From contig CAMDLR010000012.1 of assembly GCA_945901845.1 (NCBI GenBank), positions 1-62,181 of the forward strand: a stretch of DNA of 62,181 bases, in the 5' to 3' direction. The notes under the pieces are model-generated. The model made no database searches, was not told the DNA's origin, and worked only from the letters and a program-made list of their open reading frames with translations. Source of the DNA: Sediminibacterium ginsengisoli. Lineage in GTDB: Bacteria; Bacteroidota; Bacteroidia; Chitinophagales; Chitinophagaceae. A program made the translations under genes and the position numbers. Shown here one piece after another: positions 1 through 7,696 of this stretch (position 1 is the stretch's first letter; every line of letters begins with the position of its first letter).

Positions 1-2
1 AA

Positions 3-224
3 TATCTATTAAAAAAATATCACCTTGAAGACAAATGGATTGTACAACAACAGATTGGTCAACTTTATTTTCTTGGGACAAATGTCCATAAATATTTTAA
101 TTCTTCATTTTTAAAAGATCATGACTTTGTTACTATAGAGAATAAAAAAACTGGAGAAATTATAGCAGTTGACCCAACAGTTAACGATTATTTATTCATT
201 GACTATATAACGTACGTTAAATAA
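3..224 (+). CDS. C-terminal part of an unidentified protein, cut by the window edge
   Basis: An open frame enters from the left edge and ends at TAA 222-224, leaving the last 73 residues of a protein that starts outside the window. The visible part is rich in Lys, Tyr, Phe and Asp and has no membrane segment. It contains a short stretch like TIENKKTGEIIAVDPTVNDY that reads like beta strands and turns. I do not recognise the family and assign no function. It has the same AT-rich composition as the two genes that follow, so it probably belongs to the same variable segment. The frame is unbroken from position 3, and no other frame stays open over this stretch. Confidence 0.55.
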   Translation, partial: YLLKKYHLEDKWIVQQQIGQLYFLGTNVHKYFNSSFLKDHDFVTIENKKTGEIIAVDPTVNDYLFIDYITYVK

Positions 225-296
225 TAAAAAAATAGATAATTGATATATGATTTCTTTGTAATTGAAATGCTTTTTTAAAATAAACTACTAGATACT

Positions 297-980
297 ATGA
301 TAAAAAATAAGATAAGCTCAAGATTTAAAATAATTATTTTTACTTTTTTTGTTTTTTCTGGAGTGTGTATAATTTTTTTATATCCATATCGCTATAGAAT
401 TAAAAATAAAATAGCGTCTTTTTTAAATAGTAGTAAAATCAATAACACATCTTATGCTCCCTGTGAATCTTGTGATCAGCTATTTACCGATGGTATACCA
501 GTTCATGAACTTGCCTATAAAAAAGAGGGCATAAAAAGTCAAAAAAATAGTCTAGAATTAAGAAATTTGGAATCTAAAGGAGTGTTGAAAAAAATAACTA
601 CAAATGATTATTATATAGTGCGAGATATGGATTACTCCGATCCGTTATTGCTGCCCAAAGCAGCTGATTTGTTAACAAATATTAGCAAATTATATATGAG
701 TGAAATTGATAAGGCTGAATTAAAGTATATACCATTTGAAATAACTAGTGCAACGCGAACGATTGAGTCTGTTAAAAGACTTGAAAAAGATAATGACAAT
801 GCAATAAAAAATAGTGCACATCTCAAAGGGAAGACTTTTGATATTGGGTATATAAATTTTGCCAATTATCCTCAGCAAAGAGCTTTATTTATTAGCGTTT
901 TAAAATCATTTAGAGAAGAGAATAAATGTTTTGTAAAATATGAAATAGGTCAAAAATGTTTTCATGTTACGGCAAATTAA
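297..980 (+). CDS. Membrane-anchored DUF5715-like / M15-type peptidase-fold protein
   Basis: 227 residues. A single N-terminal membrane anchor (about residues 10-29) follows a Lys/Arg-rich start, so the rest should face the periplasm. The C-terminal half carries SAHLKGKTFDI (H175, D182) and CFHVT (H223), the SxHxxGxxxD ... H arrangement of zinc ligands in M15 / hedgehog-fold D-Ala-D-Ala peptidases. The spacing and the preceding SATRT..SVKRL stretch resemble the DUF5715 family common in Bacteroidota. Family knowledge suggests a cell-wall peptidase or a catalytically altered relative; activity is inferred. A CESC motif (residues 56-59) just after the anchor could form a disulphide. It stands alone, convergent with the gene at 1125-1697, and is AT-rich compared with the rest of the window. 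The ATG start gives a sensible anchor sequence. Confidence 0.7.
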   Translation: MIKNKISSRFKIIIFTFFVFSGVCIIFLYPYRYRIKNKIASFLNSSKINNTSYAPCESCDQLFTDGIPVHELAYKKEGIKSQKNSLELRNLESKGVLKKITTNDYYIVRDMDYSDPLLLPKAADLLTNISKLYMSEIDKAELKYIPFEITSATRTIESVKRLEKDNDNAIKNSAHLKGKTFDIGYINFANYPQQRALFISVLKSFREENKCFVKYEIGQKCFHVTAN

Positions 981-1124
981 AAATTGCCTAACAATAGGTG
1001 AAGTTAAATTAGATTGAGCGTTGGTTTTGCGAAAAGAAAAAAAGAATATTAAAGCTAAAATGCAGGTATAGGAAAACCTTTTTATATCATAAATTTTCAT
1101 CAATTTACGATAATAACTCAGAAT

Positions 1125-1697
1125 TTAATTCAAAACTTCTACATGAATCATTCTTCGGCTTAATGGTCCCTTTTTAAGGTAATCATATACTCCACCCTTA
1201 ATTTCTGGGTTAATTATTTCAACTTTGCGTGAAGCCATTTTAAAAATTTCGAAATCTTTAATATTATAGCTTCCATCACCATTGATATCATAAATATATA
1301 AGTCAATAGCCTTGCCTACTAAATGTTTTGATTTCCCATTTTTTATAGAATTAATTAAAATATTGTTGTAGAACCCATATCTCTTTTGAGAAATAATTAC
1401 CCACTTAGGCCGATAACCCATATTGATTAAATCATCCTTAATTAGATCGACTTTTTTATGCACTAAATCATTAGCATTTAATAGGCCTACGCTTAACATT
1501 AAAACATAGCCTAAAACAGAAAATACAAATGTCTTTAAAAGTATATCTGACAATTGAAAACTAGATTTAATACTGCATATCGTTAATGATAATATTAAGC
1601 CCATGACTATGGCCCCAAATAAGCCCGCAAATAAAAAACCTACAAGGATAGAACAAAATAATCCAATGAAAAATTTAATTAACTTCATTTTATACAT
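1125..1697 (-). CDS. Multi-pass membrane protein with C-terminal M15-like peptidase domain
   Basis: 190 residues. Residues 8-73 form two or three membrane segments. The soluble C-terminal part has SKHLVGKAIDL (H125, D132) and MIHVEV (H185), again the SxHxxGxAxD ... HxE zinc-ligand pattern of the M15 / DD-carboxypeptidase fold, so peptidoglycan is the likely substrate (inference). Directly after the Asp ligand comes DINGDGSYNIKD (137-148), which fits an EF-hand or dockerin-type calcium loop with ligands D137, N139, D141 and D148. A start at the second Met (1688) is equally possible. The gene is convergent with the DUF5715-like gene and shares its AT-rich composition. Apart from the zinc motif the two proteins are not similar in sequence, so they are not a recent duplication. 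Confidence 0.65.
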   Translation of the reverse strand: MYKMKLIKFFIGLFCSILVGFLFAGLFGAIVMGLILSLTICSIKSSFQLSDILLKTFVFSVLGYVLMLSVGLLNANDLVHKKVDLIKDDLINMGYRPKWVIISQKRYGFYNNILINSIKNGKSKHLVGKAIDLYIYDINGDGSYNIKDFEIFKMASRKVEIINPEIKGGVYDYLKKGPLSRRMIHVEVLN

Positions 1698-1903
1698 TTT
1701 ATAAAGAAATTAGAAAAAACATTGCCAGTATATAAAAAAATTTCTAGTGTTAATGTAAGAAATAAATTGTAATTATTAAAATAAGACGTTTTGGACTCTA
1801 AAATTCCTTGCTAGTTATCATCCATTTTTTATCAAAAAACAGGTCTTCCTCACGCAGAAACAACAAAGGACCCACGATTTAACGTAAGCCCTTGATTTTC
1901 ATG

Positions 1904-1988
1904 TAGAGAGGAAGGGATTCGAACCCTCGATACGTTGCCGTATACACGCTTTCCAAGCGTGCTCCTTCAACCACTCGGACACCTCTCT
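1904..1988 (-). tRNA. tRNA-Ser (anticodon GGA)
   Basis: Read on the minus strand, this 85-base stretch folds as a class II tRNA. The acceptor stem pairs AGAGAGG with CCTCTCT. The anticodon stem-loop is CACGC-TTGGAAA-GCGTG with anticodon GGA, read as serine. A long variable arm follows (ATACG..CGTAT), then a T arm with the loop TTCGAAT. The D arm begins TCCGAGTGG, typical of serine tRNAs. No CCA is encoded. The discriminator base would be A rather than the usual G if the stem is set as above. The AT-rich segment 1-1700 lies on its 3' side. Confidence 0.93.
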
Positions 1989-2003
1989 AATTATATGAAT
2001 GAA

Positions 2004-2019
2004 CCCAATTTTTATTGGG
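2004..2019. repeat. Perfect 6-bp inverted repeat between the TatD-family gene and tRNA-Ser
   Basis: CCCAAT - TTTT - ATTGGG forms a perfect 6-bp stem with a four-base loop, between the end of the TatD-family gene (2044) and the tRNA 5' end (1988). No T-run follows on the minus strand, so it is at best a weak terminator or a processing hairpin. Confidence 0.4.
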
Positions 2020-2043
2020 AGGGCAAAAATAAAGGTTCGGCGC

Positions 2044-2817
2044 TCAGGAACCGAATATTTTTTGGGCATTGGCAGTGGTAATGGCCGCCACCTCTTGTAA
2101 GCTAGTTTGCTTGACCTCCGCCAATTTTTCGGCGATATAGAGTAGATAGCCAGATTCGTTGCGTTTGCCCCTAAAAGGTACTGGCGTTAAATAAGGCGCA
2201 TCGGTTTCGAGCACCAAATGTGAAAGCGAGATATTTTCAAGCGCCTCTGGTAGTCCAGCATTTTTATACGTGACTACCCCTCCTATGCCTAAATAAAAAC
2301 CTAGGTCTACAATTTGTTTGGCAGACTCCGCAGATCCACTAAAACAATGAAAAATACCACGGAGTCCTCTTTTTGCAAAAGGCTTTACCATTTCTATGGT
2401 TTCTTGCATGGCATTTCTAGTATGAATAACAATGGGCCATTTTTTTGCAAGCGCCCACTCCATTTGTGTTTCAAAAGCTTTGCGCTGCTGTTCTACAAAA
2501 GTTTTATCCCAGTAAAAATCAAGTCCAATTTCTCCAATCGCTACAAAGTCCCTTACAGCAATCCATTTTTCTACAATGGCTAGTTCATCATGTACATTTT
2601 CTTTGACATAACAAGGATGTAGCCCCATCATTGAAATACATACACCCGGATATTTTTTTTCTAGTGCCAGCATGTCTTCTAGCGAATTACTATCAATAGA
2701 AGGCAAATAAAATTTTTGCACATTGTTATGTTGCGCGCGCGCAATAACAGCGTCAATATCGCCAGTAAATTCTTCGGAATATAAATGCGTGTGCGTATCA
2801 ATTAATATAGGCGCCAT
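2044..2817 (-). CDS. TatD-family metal-dependent hydrolase
   Basis: 257 residues from the chosen start, normal for the family. All metal-site motifs of TatD-type TIM-barrel hydrolases are present: DTHTHL at the N terminus, GEIGLDFYWD, IHTRNA, FHCFSG and ETDAPYLTP. Relatives are metal-dependent 3'-5' exonucleases or deoxyribonucleases, or D-aminoacyl-tRNA-related hydrolases; the substrate here cannot be told. The frame could open eight codons earlier (2841). The Met at 2817 is preferred because it starts the conserved MxPxLIDTHTHL sequence and because a TATTTTTG promoter box ends 4 nt before it. The upstream deacetylase gene ends at 2834, so the promoter sits in the 16-base gap. Confidence 0.93.
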   Translation of the reverse strand: MAPILIDTHTHLYSEEFTGDIDAVIARAQHNNVQKFYLPSIDSNSLEDMLALEKKYPGVCISMMGLHPCYVKENVHDELAIVEKWIAVRDFVAIGEIGLDFYWDKTFVEQQRKAFETQMEWALAKKWPIVIHTRNAMQETIEMVKPFAKRGLRGIFHCFSGSAESAKQIVDLGFYLGIGGVVTYKNAGLPEALENISLSHLVLETDAPYLTPVPFRGKRNESGYLLYIAEKLAEVKQTSLQEVAAITTANAQKIFGS

Positions 2818-2821
2818 TGTA

Positions 2822-2829
2822 CAAAAATA
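2822..2829 (-). promoter_or_regulatory. -7 box TATTTTTG of the TatD-family gene
   Basis: Exact match to the Bacteroidota -7 consensus TAnnTTTG on the minus strand, ending 4 nt before the ATG at 2817. The implied transcript would begin at or next to the start codon. Confidence 0.5.
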
Positions 2830-2833
2830 TCTT

Positions 2834-3463
2834 TTATGCATTAAATTTTATGGCCTCAAATGTATAACCCTTTGCAGCAAAATGGGCCAGCATTTTAGGG
2901 AGCGCTGTTTGCATGCGTGGAAACGCTTTTTCACTATCATGAAATAAAACAATAGATCCACTCTTACTATGGTATACCGTATAACCAAGGCAGGCATCTG
3001 CGTTTAAGCGGGTATCAAAATCGGCGCTAAGCACATCCCACATAACAATGCGCATATCAGGAAATTGCTGTTTTATTTTTTTTATTTGACTTCTTTTTAT
3101 TCGGCCATAAGGCGGTCTAAATAAATTAGACTTAATATATTTTGCGGCGGTAATAATATCATCTAAATAGACTTCGTCCGTAACCTTCCAACCATTCACA
3201 TGATGCTGGGTATGGTTGCCTACCGCATGCCCTTCAAACATAATTTGCGCATAAATACCTGGGTAGGATTCTACATTTTTACCAATACAAAAAAACGTGG
3301 CTTTTGCCTGATATTCCCTAAGCGTATCTAGTACAAAAGGGGTAATAGTGGGGTGCGGACCATCGTCAAATGTGAGGTACAACACTTTGGACCTATTGGG
3401 CATCCGCCAAACAAGTGAAGGGTAGATTACCCTAAGCCACCAAGGTGTTTTTACGAGGTACAT
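2834..3463 (-). CDS. Polysaccharide deacetylase (NodB domain, CE4 family)
   Basis: 209 residues, essentially one NodB homology domain. The metal-binding and catalytic motifs are TFDDGP (about residue 31), GNHTQHH (His ligands), RPPYG and LFHDS near the end. A short hydrophobic N-terminal stretch (LVKTPWWLRVIYPSLVW) may act as a membrane anchor; there is no cleavable signal. CE4 enzymes remove N-acetyl groups from peptidoglycan or other amino sugars; which polymer is acted on here is unknown. The gene is divergent from gltX, with 29 bp between start codons. Both promoter boxes lie in that gap, and each ends 4 nt from its own ATG. Confidence 0.92.
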   Translation of the reverse strand: MYLVKTPWWLRVIYPSLVWRMPNRSKVLYLTFDDGPHPTITPFVLDTLREYQAKATFFCIGKNVESYPGIYAQIMFEGHAVGNHTQHHVNGWKVTDEVYLDDIITAAKYIKSNLFRPPYGRIKRSQIKKIKQQFPDMRIVMWDVLSADFDTRLNADACLGYTVYHSKSGSIVLFHDSEKAFPRMQTALPKMLAHFAAKGYTFEAIKFNA

Positions 3464-3467
3464 GTGG

Positions 3468-3475
3468 CAAATATA
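3468..3475 (-). promoter_or_regulatory. -7 box TATATTTG of the deacetylase gene
   Basis: Exact TAnnTTTG match on the minus strand, ending 4 nt before the ATG at 3463. It lies back to back with the gltX box at 3481-3488, so the two promoters must overlap upstream of their -7 elements. Confidence 0.5.
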
Positions 3476-3480
3476 AATCT

Positions 3481-3488
3481 TATCTTTG
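3481..3488 (+). promoter_or_regulatory. -7 box TATCTTTG of gltX
   Basis: Exact TAnnTTTG match ending 4 nt before the gltX ATG at 3493. This supports the internal start and implies a leaderless mRNA. Confidence 0.55.
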
Positions 3489-3492
3489 CGCT

Positions 3493-5019
3493 ATGAACAA
3501 AAGAGTACGTGTCCGTTTTGCACCCTCCCCAACCGGAGGCTTACACCTAGGTGGGGTAAGAACCGTTTTATTCAATTACTTGTTTGCCAAAAAACATGGT
3601 GGCGACTTTATATTACGTATCGAAGACACTGACCAATCAAGATTTGTACCCGGTGCCGAAGATTATATTGTACAAACACTAAATTGGTGTGGTATGATAC
3701 CGGACGAAAGCCCTGTGGTGGGTGGCCCTTTCGCTCCTTATAGACAAAGCGAGCGAAAAGAAAGTTACAAACAGTACGCGACTACACTCATAAATGCGGG
3801 CCATGCTTATTATGCATTTGACACGCCCACAGAGTTGGAAGAAATGCGTAATCATTTTAAAACATCCGAAAATCCTTCGCCACAATACAACCATGCGATT
3901 CGTGCTAAAATGCGCAACTCTTTATCACTTGATGCAGCAGAAGTAGCAGCATTATTAAGTGCTAATACACCTTATGTCGTGCGCATAAAAATGCCTGATC
4001 ATGAAGAAGTGACTTTTACAGATATGATTAGAGGTGAAGTTTCTTTTAATACTTCGCAAGTAGATGATAAAGTATTATTAAAAGCAGATGGCATGCCTAC
4101 CTACCACTTAGCCGTAGTAGTAGATGATTACCTCATGAAAATTAGTCATGCTTTTAGAGGGGAAGAGTGGCTTCCTTCTGCACCGGTACACGTATTACTT
4201 TGGAAATATTTAGGCTGGCAAAACGAGATGCCGGAGTGGGCGCATTTACCACTTATTTTAAAGCCCGATGGACACGGAAAATTAAGCAAAAGAGATGGAG
4301 ACCGTTTAGGTTTTCCAGTATTTGCCATGGACTGGACCGATCCAAAAACAAATGAAAAAGCAATAGGTTTTAAAGAGCGTGGATTTTTACCAGAAGCATT
4401 TGTAAACTTATTAGTTGTGCTTGGTTGGAACGATGGTACCGATCAGGAAATCTTTAGTATGGCGGAGTTAATTGAAAAATTTTCGATAGACCGTGTACAC
4501 AAAGGCGGTGCCAAATTTGATTACGAAAAGGCAAAATGGTTTAACGCTGAATGGATTAAAAACGCTGATAATGCTTATTTAGCAGGCCTTGTACAGCCTT
4601 ATTTTGACGCAGCGGGTATTGTCGTAAATGACCCAGCATACCTTCAAAAAATAATAGGTATTACCAAAGAGCGTTGCATACTACTCCCCGATTTTATTAC
4701 ACAAGCTGGTTTTTATTTTTCTGCCCCTACACAAATAGACACGGCATCTATTGCACCTAAATGGGATGAGAACAAAAAGAATTTCTTTGAAGCACTTTGC
4801 ATGGCTTTTGAAAATTCAAACAGTAATGATCCACTTGAATTAGAAAATATTTTTAAAGCACTAACCGCTACCCATGGGTTAAAAGCGGGCGAACTCATGT
4901 TACCCATGCGCATTATGTTAGTGGGTGGCAAATTTGGACCTGGTGTATTTGAAATAGCTGCTACCATTGGTATTTCAGACACTGTAGCCCGCATAAAACA
5001 TGCATTAACTTTACTTTAA
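3493..5019 (+). CDS. gltX: Glutamate--tRNA ligase
   Basis: 508 residues, the usual length. It charges tRNA-Glu with glutamate in the cytoplasm. The class I synthetase signatures are present: FAPSPTGGLHLGG at the N terminus (the HIGH-equivalent) and KLSKRDG (KMSKS-equivalent, about residue 264), followed by a helical anticodon-binding C terminus. The frame is open to 3445, but the ATG at 3493 begins the conserved MNKRVRVRFAPSP sequence and follows directly on a promoter box, so the longer version is rejected. The next genes on this strand (B12-binding protein, crotonase, fumC) follow closely and may be read together with it. One enzyme of this kind often also charges tRNA-Gln where no GlnRS exists; that cannot be judged here. 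Confidence 0.97.
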   Translation: MNKRVRVRFAPSPTGGLHLGGVRTVLFNYLFAKKHGGDFILRIEDTDQSRFVPGAEDYIVQTLNWCGMIPDESPVVGGPFAPYRQSERKESYKQYATTLINAGHAYYAFDTPTELEEMRNHFKTSENPSPQYNHAIRAKMRNSLSLDAAEVAALLSANTPYVVRIKMPDHEEVTFTDMIRGEVSFNTSQVDDKVLLKADGMPTYHLAVVVDDYLMKISHAFRGEEWLPSAPVHVLLWKYLGWQNEMPEWAHLPLILKPDGHGKLSKRDGDRLGFPVFAMDWTDPKTNEKAIGFKERGFLPEAFVNLLVVLGWNDGTDQEIFSMAELIEKFSIDRVHKGGAKFDYEKAKWFNAEWIKNADNAYLAGLVQPYFDAAGIVVNDPAYLQKIIGITKERCILLPDFITQAGFYFSAPTQIDTASIAPKWDENKKNFFEALCMAFENSNSNDPLELENIFKALTATHGLKAGELMLPMRIMLVGGKFGPGVFEIAATIGISDTVARIKHALTLL

Positions 5020-5055
5020 ATGTAGGATTGAATTAAAATAAATAACTTGCAATCT

Positions 5056-5472
5056 ATGAGCCAAACCAAACGTCCCATTCGTGTATTAGTTGCCAAAGTT
5101 GGCCTTGACGGACATGACAGAGGTGCTAAAATAATAGCCACTGCACTGCGTGATGCGGGTATGGAAGTTATTTATACCGGTCTCAGACAAACACCCGAAA
5201 TGGTGGTGAATGCTGCACTTCAAGAAGATGTGGACGCGATAGGCGTAAGCATTTTAAGTGGTGCACACAATACGGTATTCACAAAAATTATGGGTCTTTT
5301 AAAAGAAAAAGGAATGCATGATGTACTTGTTACCGGTGGCGGCATTATTCCTGAATCAGATATACATACATTACAAGAACTTGGCGTAGGAAAACTTTTT
5401 GCGCCAGGCACACCAACTACAACCATTGCATCTTACATATCAGAATGGGTTGCTACAAACCGAAATTTTTAA
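5056..5472 (+). CDS. Stand-alone cobalamin-binding subunit of an acyl-CoA mutase
   Basis: 138 residues made up of only the B12-binding Rossmann domain of the methylmalonyl-CoA mutase superfamily. The base-off/His-on signature DGHDRG (D18, H20, G23) supplies the lower cobalt ligand. The SILSGAH and VTGGGI segments line the nucleotide tail pocket. The size matches separate small subunits such as IcmB or HcmB, which pair with a catalytic large subunit to isomerise isobutyryl-, 2-hydroxyisobutyryl- or methylmalonyl-CoA. No large subunit is present in this window, so the substrate is open. The frame also opens at a TTG three codons earlier; the ATG at 5056 is preferred. Two bases separate its stop from the crotonase start, which argues for one transcript. 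Confidence 0.9.
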   Translation: MSQTKRPIRVLVAKVGLDGHDRGAKIIATALRDAGMEVIYTGLRQTPEMVVNAALQEDVDAIGVSILSGAHNTVFTKIMGLLKEKGMHDVLVTGGGIIPESDIHTLQELGVGKLFAPGTPTTTIASYISEWVATNRNF

Positions 5473-5474
5473 CC

Positions 5475-6251
5475 ATGTACACAACACTACTTACCAATAA
5501 CGAGAATGGTATTTTTACCATCACCATTAACAGACCTGAAAAACTAAATGCCTTAAATGGTCAAGTAATTGCAGAGTTAGAGGCTGTCATGCATGAAGTG
5601 TATACCAACGCATCTATTGCAGCCGTATTAATTACAGGTGCTGGCGAAAAATCTTTTGTAGCTGGTGCCGATGTTTCTGAATTTATTGGTGCTGGTGCAG
5701 CAGGTGGTAAAACACTGGCGCGTCGTGGCCAAGATTTGTTTTTTAAAATCGAAAACTGTCCAAAAGTTATTATTGCATGTGTGAATGGTTTTGCACTTGG
5801 TGGCGGTTGCGAACTTGCCATGGCTTGTCATTTTAGAATCGCTTCTGAAAATGCAAAGTTTGGTCAACCAGAAGTAAACCTAGGCATCATGCCAGGTTAC
5901 GGTGGTACGCAAAGACTGGTTCAACTCATTGGTAAAGGTAGAGCCCTCGAATTAATGCTTACGGGTGGAATGATTGACGCTTCTGCAGCATTTGCATCAG
6001 GTCTTGTAAATCATGTTGTAACGCAAGATCAGTTACTTACGAAAGCAAAAGAAATAGCGACCGTCATACAAAGCAAGGCCCCTGTTGCTGTTGCAAAATG
6101 TATAGAAGCCGCTAACGCAGTGCACAACGAATCATTAAATGGTTACGAGACAGAATTAAATGCTTTTAGCGCCTGTTTTGATACCACTGATATGGTTGAA
6201 GGTACCACTGCTTTTCTAGAAAAAAGAAAGCCCGTTTTTACTGGGAAATAA
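5475..6251 (+). CDS. Enoyl-CoA hydratase / crotonase family protein
   Basis: 258 residues, standard for short-chain enoyl-CoA hydratases. The N terminus has the family's ITINRPEKLNALN. The oxyanion-hole segments AGADVSEF and GFALGGGCELAMA are present. Both acidic catalytic residues of the hydratase subgroup are kept: Glu in GGCELAM and Glu in QPEVNLGIMPGYGGTQRL. It therefore probably hydrates a trans-2-enoyl-CoA such as crotonyl-CoA in fatty-acid or amino-acid breakdown; the exact chain length is not visible. The start is the ATG at 5475, two bases after the upstream stop; the open frame before it overlaps the B12 gene. Next to an acyl-CoA mutase subunit and fumC it suits acyl-CoA catabolism feeding the TCA cycle (inference). 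Confidence 0.92.
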   Translation: MYTTLLTNNENGIFTITINRPEKLNALNGQVIAELEAVMHEVYTNASIAAVLITGAGEKSFVAGADVSEFIGAGAAGGKTLARRGQDLFFKIENCPKVIIACVNGFALGGGCELAMACHFRIASENAKFGQPEVNLGIMPGYGGTQRLVQLIGKGRALELMLTGGMIDASAAFASGLVNHVVTQDQLLTKAKEIATVIQSKAPVAVAKCIEAANAVHNESLNGYETELNAFSACFDTTDMVEGTTAFLEKRKPVFTGK

Positions 6252-6282
6252 TTGAATTACCAATAATATTAAAACACCAAAT

Positions 6283-7677
6283 ATGGAATTTAGAATTGAG
6301 AAAGACACAATGGGGGAAGTAAAAGTACCAGCAGACGTGTATTGGGGCGCTCAAACACAGCGCAGTATCGAAAACTTTAAAATTGCCGAGGACATCAACC
6401 GCATGCCCAAAGAAATTATAGCCGCTTTTGCCTATTTGAAAAAAGCAGCAGCACTTACCAACTTTGATGCAGGCGTTTTACCCCAAGATAAATGTGCACT
6501 CATTGGTCAAGTTTGTGACGAAATTTTAACTGGCACCCACAGCAATCAGTTTCCGTTAGTGGTATGGCAAACCGGCAGCGGTACACAATCTAATATGAAT
6601 GTGAACGAAGTAATTGCATACCGTGGACACGTACTTAAAGGTGGTAGCTTAACAGATAAAGAAAAGTTTTTACATCCCAACGACGATGTAAATAAATCTC
6701 AATCTTCGAACGATACATTTCCAACGGCGATGCACATTGCAGCCTATAAAATAGTATTAGAAACCACTATTCCGGGTATCAAAAAATTAAGAGATACGCT
6801 GGCGCAAAAAAGTAAAGACTTTATGCATGTGGTTAAAATAGGTCGTACCCATTTTATGGATGCTACCCCATTAACGCTTGGTCAAGAAATTAGTGGCTAT
6901 GTTTCTCAACTAGACCACGGTCTTAGAGCCATCAACAATACCTTAGCACATTTATCGGAACTCGCATTAGGTGGTACTGCAGTAGGTACGGGTATAAACA
7001 CGCCAAAAGGTTATTCCGAAAATGTTGCCAAGCATATTGCGCATTTAACAGGGCTTCCATTTATCACTGCCGAAAATAAATTTGAAGCACTTGCTGCACA
7101 CGACGCGATTGTAGAAGCACATGGCGCACTTAAAACCGTAGCTGTGAGCCTCATGAAAATTGCCAACGATATTAGAATGTTAAGTTCAGGACCAAGAAGT
7201 GGTATTGGTGAACTTTTTATTCCAGACAATGAGCCAGGTTCTTCTATCATGCCAGGTAAAGTAAACCCTACACAGTGTGAAGCGCTTTCTATGATTGCGG
7301 TTCAGGTAATGGGTAACGATGTAGCCATTAACATGGGTGGTGCTAACGGACACTTTGAACTGAACGTATTTAAGCCGTTAATGATTTATAATTTCTTGCA
7401 CTCTGCACGTTTAATTGGCGACGGTTGTGTAAGCTTTAATGATAAGTGTGCCGTAGGTATTGAACCTATTGAAGCCAACATTAAAAAGCACGTAGACAAT
7501 TCTTTAATGCTTGTTACGGCACTCAATACAAAAATTGGCTACTACAAAGCGGCCGAAATTGCACAAAAAGCACATAAAGAAGGCACTACCTTAAAAGAGA
7601 TGGCTGTCAAATTAGGTTATGTAACACCAGAAGAATTTGATGCATGGGTAATACCTGCAGAGATGGTAGGCTTCTAA
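6283..7677 (+). CDS. fumC: Fumarate hydratase, class II
   Basis: 464 residues, the usual length for the iron-independent fumarase. It interconverts fumarate and malate in the TCA cycle. The N-terminal [19 protein letters not shown] and the signature loop [15 protein letters not shown] (about residue 320) are clear, as are [14 protein letters not shown] and [10 protein letters not shown], which contribute substrate-site residues. Aspartase and argininosuccinate lyase are relatives, but the [10 protein letters not shown] and [12 protein letters not shown] stretches fit fumarase best. It follows the crotonase gene by 31 bp on the same strand and is probably the last gene of the gltX-starting run. 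Confidence 0.96.
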   Translation: MEFRIEKDTMGEVKVPADVYWGAQTQRSIENFKIAEDINRMPKEIIAAFAYLKKAAALTNFDAGVLPQDKCALIGQVCDEILTGTHSNQFPLVVWQTGSGTQSNMNVNEVIAYRGHVLKGGSLTDKEKFLHPNDDVNKSQSSNDTFPTAMHIAAYKIVLETTIPGIKKLRDTLAQKSKDFMHVVKIGRTHFMDATPLTLGQEISGYVSQLDHGLRAINNTLAHLSELALGGTAVGTGINTPKGYSENVAKHIAHLTGLPFITAENKFEALAAHDAIVEAHGALKTVAVSLMKIANDIRMLSSGPRSGIGELFIPDNEPGSSIMPGKVNPTQCEALSMIAVQVMGNDVAINMGGANGHFELNVFKPLMIYNFLHSARLIGDGCVSFNDKCAVGIEPIEANIKKHVDNSLMLVTALNTKIGYYKAAEIAQKAHKEGTTLKEMAVKLGYVTPEEFDAWVIPAEMVGF

Positions 7678-7696
7678 TAATCTAATAATAAAAAGT

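Noticed and set aside
1820..1850. TTTTTTGATAAAAAA as a tRNA-Ser terminator
   Set aside because: The stem is made of A-T pairs only and the T-run is part of the stem, so it would not be stable.
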